Assembly (NCBI GenBank): GCA_009774145.1
Contig: VSND01000001.1
Span: forward strand, 104,446-168,445
Direction of reading: 5' to 3'
Source: Lachnospiraceae bacterium
Lineage (GTDB): Bacteria > Bacillota > Clostridia > Lachnospirales > Lachnospiraceae
Length of the DNA stretch: 64,000 bases
In this document: piece by piece, positions 63,571-64,000 of the stretch
Layout: each line of letters begins with the position of its first letter
Numbering within the stretch: position 1 is the first letter of the stretch
Translations under genes and position numbers: made by a program
The notes under the pieces: generated by a model
The model's database searches: none
Seen by the model: only the letters and a program-made list of their open reading frames with translations
What the model was told of the DNA's origin: nothing

Positions 63571-63659
63571 CTGCCGGATAAACTTCGAGTCATATGATAT
63601 GGCTAAGTGCTATGTTTTCTATAAACATATCCTTCCAAGACAAATTTATACGGCAGAAA

Positions 63660-63692
63660 GGCCTGGAGAGATTCTGGGTCTTTTTGCTTTGT
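63660..63692 (+). terminator. Terminator of the TRAP operon
   Basis: AGGCCTGG pairs with CTGGGTCT (with G-U pairs) around a 7-nt loop and ends in TTTTT. Confidence 0.7.
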
Positions 63693-63820
63693 TTATGACA
63701 AATATAGTTAAATTTAACTAAAAGAGAATAAAGAGAGATAGAGAAATGTTTGAATAATCTGCAAGAAAGTCAAAAACCAACAAAATAAAGAGAAAAATAA
63801 TGGAAAAATTAGAAAAAGTG

Positions 63821-63849
63821 TTGACATTTGCAGGGCTGCATGATAGTAT
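63821..63849 (+). promoter_or_regulatory. Sigma-A promoter for a gene beyond the window
   Basis: Perfect TTGACA (63821-63826), 17-nt spacer and TAGTAT (63844-63849). The gene it serves is cut by the window end; a frame starting at 63977 (MENKDVID) is possible but has no good ribosome binding site. Confidence 0.75.
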
Positions 63850-63893
63850 ATGGTTAATAAATTTAATAAAACTGATTTTAAATCAATAAATAT

Positions 63894-63922
63894 AACGTTA
63901 AATCAATAGGTTAAACGTTTAA
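63894..63922. promoter_or_regulatory. Palindromes TAACGTTA and TTAAACGTTTAA downstream of the promoter
   Basis: Two perfect AT-rich palindromes with a central ACGT lie 45-75 bp after the -10 box, about the start of transcription. Sites of AAACGTTT type are used by LacI-family repressors. No regulator gene is within the window. Confidence 0.5.
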
Positions 63923-64000
63923 ATAAAAAACAGGAAAGAAGGTGATGATTCCCATAAAATTTTCTTTGATTTTAAAATGGAAAATAAAGATGTTATAGAT

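Overview
The window looks like chromosome from a Gram-positive anaerobe of the Clostridia, most likely a gut Lachnospiraceae. The evidence is strong AGGAGG ribosome binding sites, GTG and TTG starts, sigma-A promoters with TTGACA/TATAAT boxes, the rimP-nusA-ylxR-ylxQ-infB-rbfA-nrnA-truB-ribF order, a very basic repetitive IF-2 N-terminus, and families common in that group (Rpn-type nucleases, DUF3990/DUF3791, DUF4272, PrpR-type sigma-54 activators). The species cannot be fixed from the sequence.

Layout. (1) 0.1-8.1 kb: a ribose/galactose-type sugar ABC importer, followed by a second, homologous binding protein, a NarL-type two-component system and a family-1 binding protein: uptake coupled to sensing. 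(2) 8.2-19.8 kb: housekeeping and metabolism: AI-2E-type permease, pyrBI (divergent), folC, pheA, PHP phosphoesterase, MATE exporter, malic enzyme, plus orphan small genes. (3) 20-28.6 kb: the translation/transcription operon rimP to ribF, with a promoter, leader hairpin and terminator. (4) 28.7-30.3 kb: Na/phosphate symporter. (5) 30.5-32.6 kb: a decayed type I restriction-modification locus (pieces of hsdM, a tyrosine recombinase, hsdS and probably hsdR) into which a DUF3990/DUF3791-like gene pair is set. (6) 32.6-35.6 kb: a copper island, copA plus csoR. A CsoR-type operator sits on the copA promoter, and the 3' end of copA encodes a CopZ-like domain with its own internal ribosome binding site. 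(7) 35.7-39.8 kb: an SH3/NlpC-P60 cell-wall hydrolase, rpsO, and pnp with a long leader hairpin. (8) 41.3-47.4 kb: an accessory scar, bounded in part by two copies of a 149-bp module and filled with fused, frameshifted or truncated mobile-element genes.

(9) 47.4-63.6 kb is the most interesting part: a catabolic island governed by sigma-54. It has a PrpR_N-type enhancer-binding protein, a tripartite tricarboxylate transporter (TctC/B/A) with an amidohydrolase, a class II aldolase-like decarboxylase with a DUF1537 four-carbon acid sugar kinase, a divergent SAF-domain oxidoreductase, and a TRAP transporter operon with two cyclase-family hydrolases and a PdxA2-type dehydrogenase. Four -24/-12 promoters (GG-N10-GC) can be read directly in front of these transcription units, two of them back to back. 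The enzymes recall known threonate/erythronate/tetronate catabolism (kinase, 4-phosphate dehydrogenase, decarboxylase giving dihydroxyacetone phosphate), but the two hydrolases, the amidohydrolase and the SAF oxidoreductase suggest an upstream substrate such as a lactone, amide or ester, which the sequence does not identify. A 99-bp structured tandem repeat lies between the kinase and aldolase genes.

All family assignments are from reading motifs; no database search was run.
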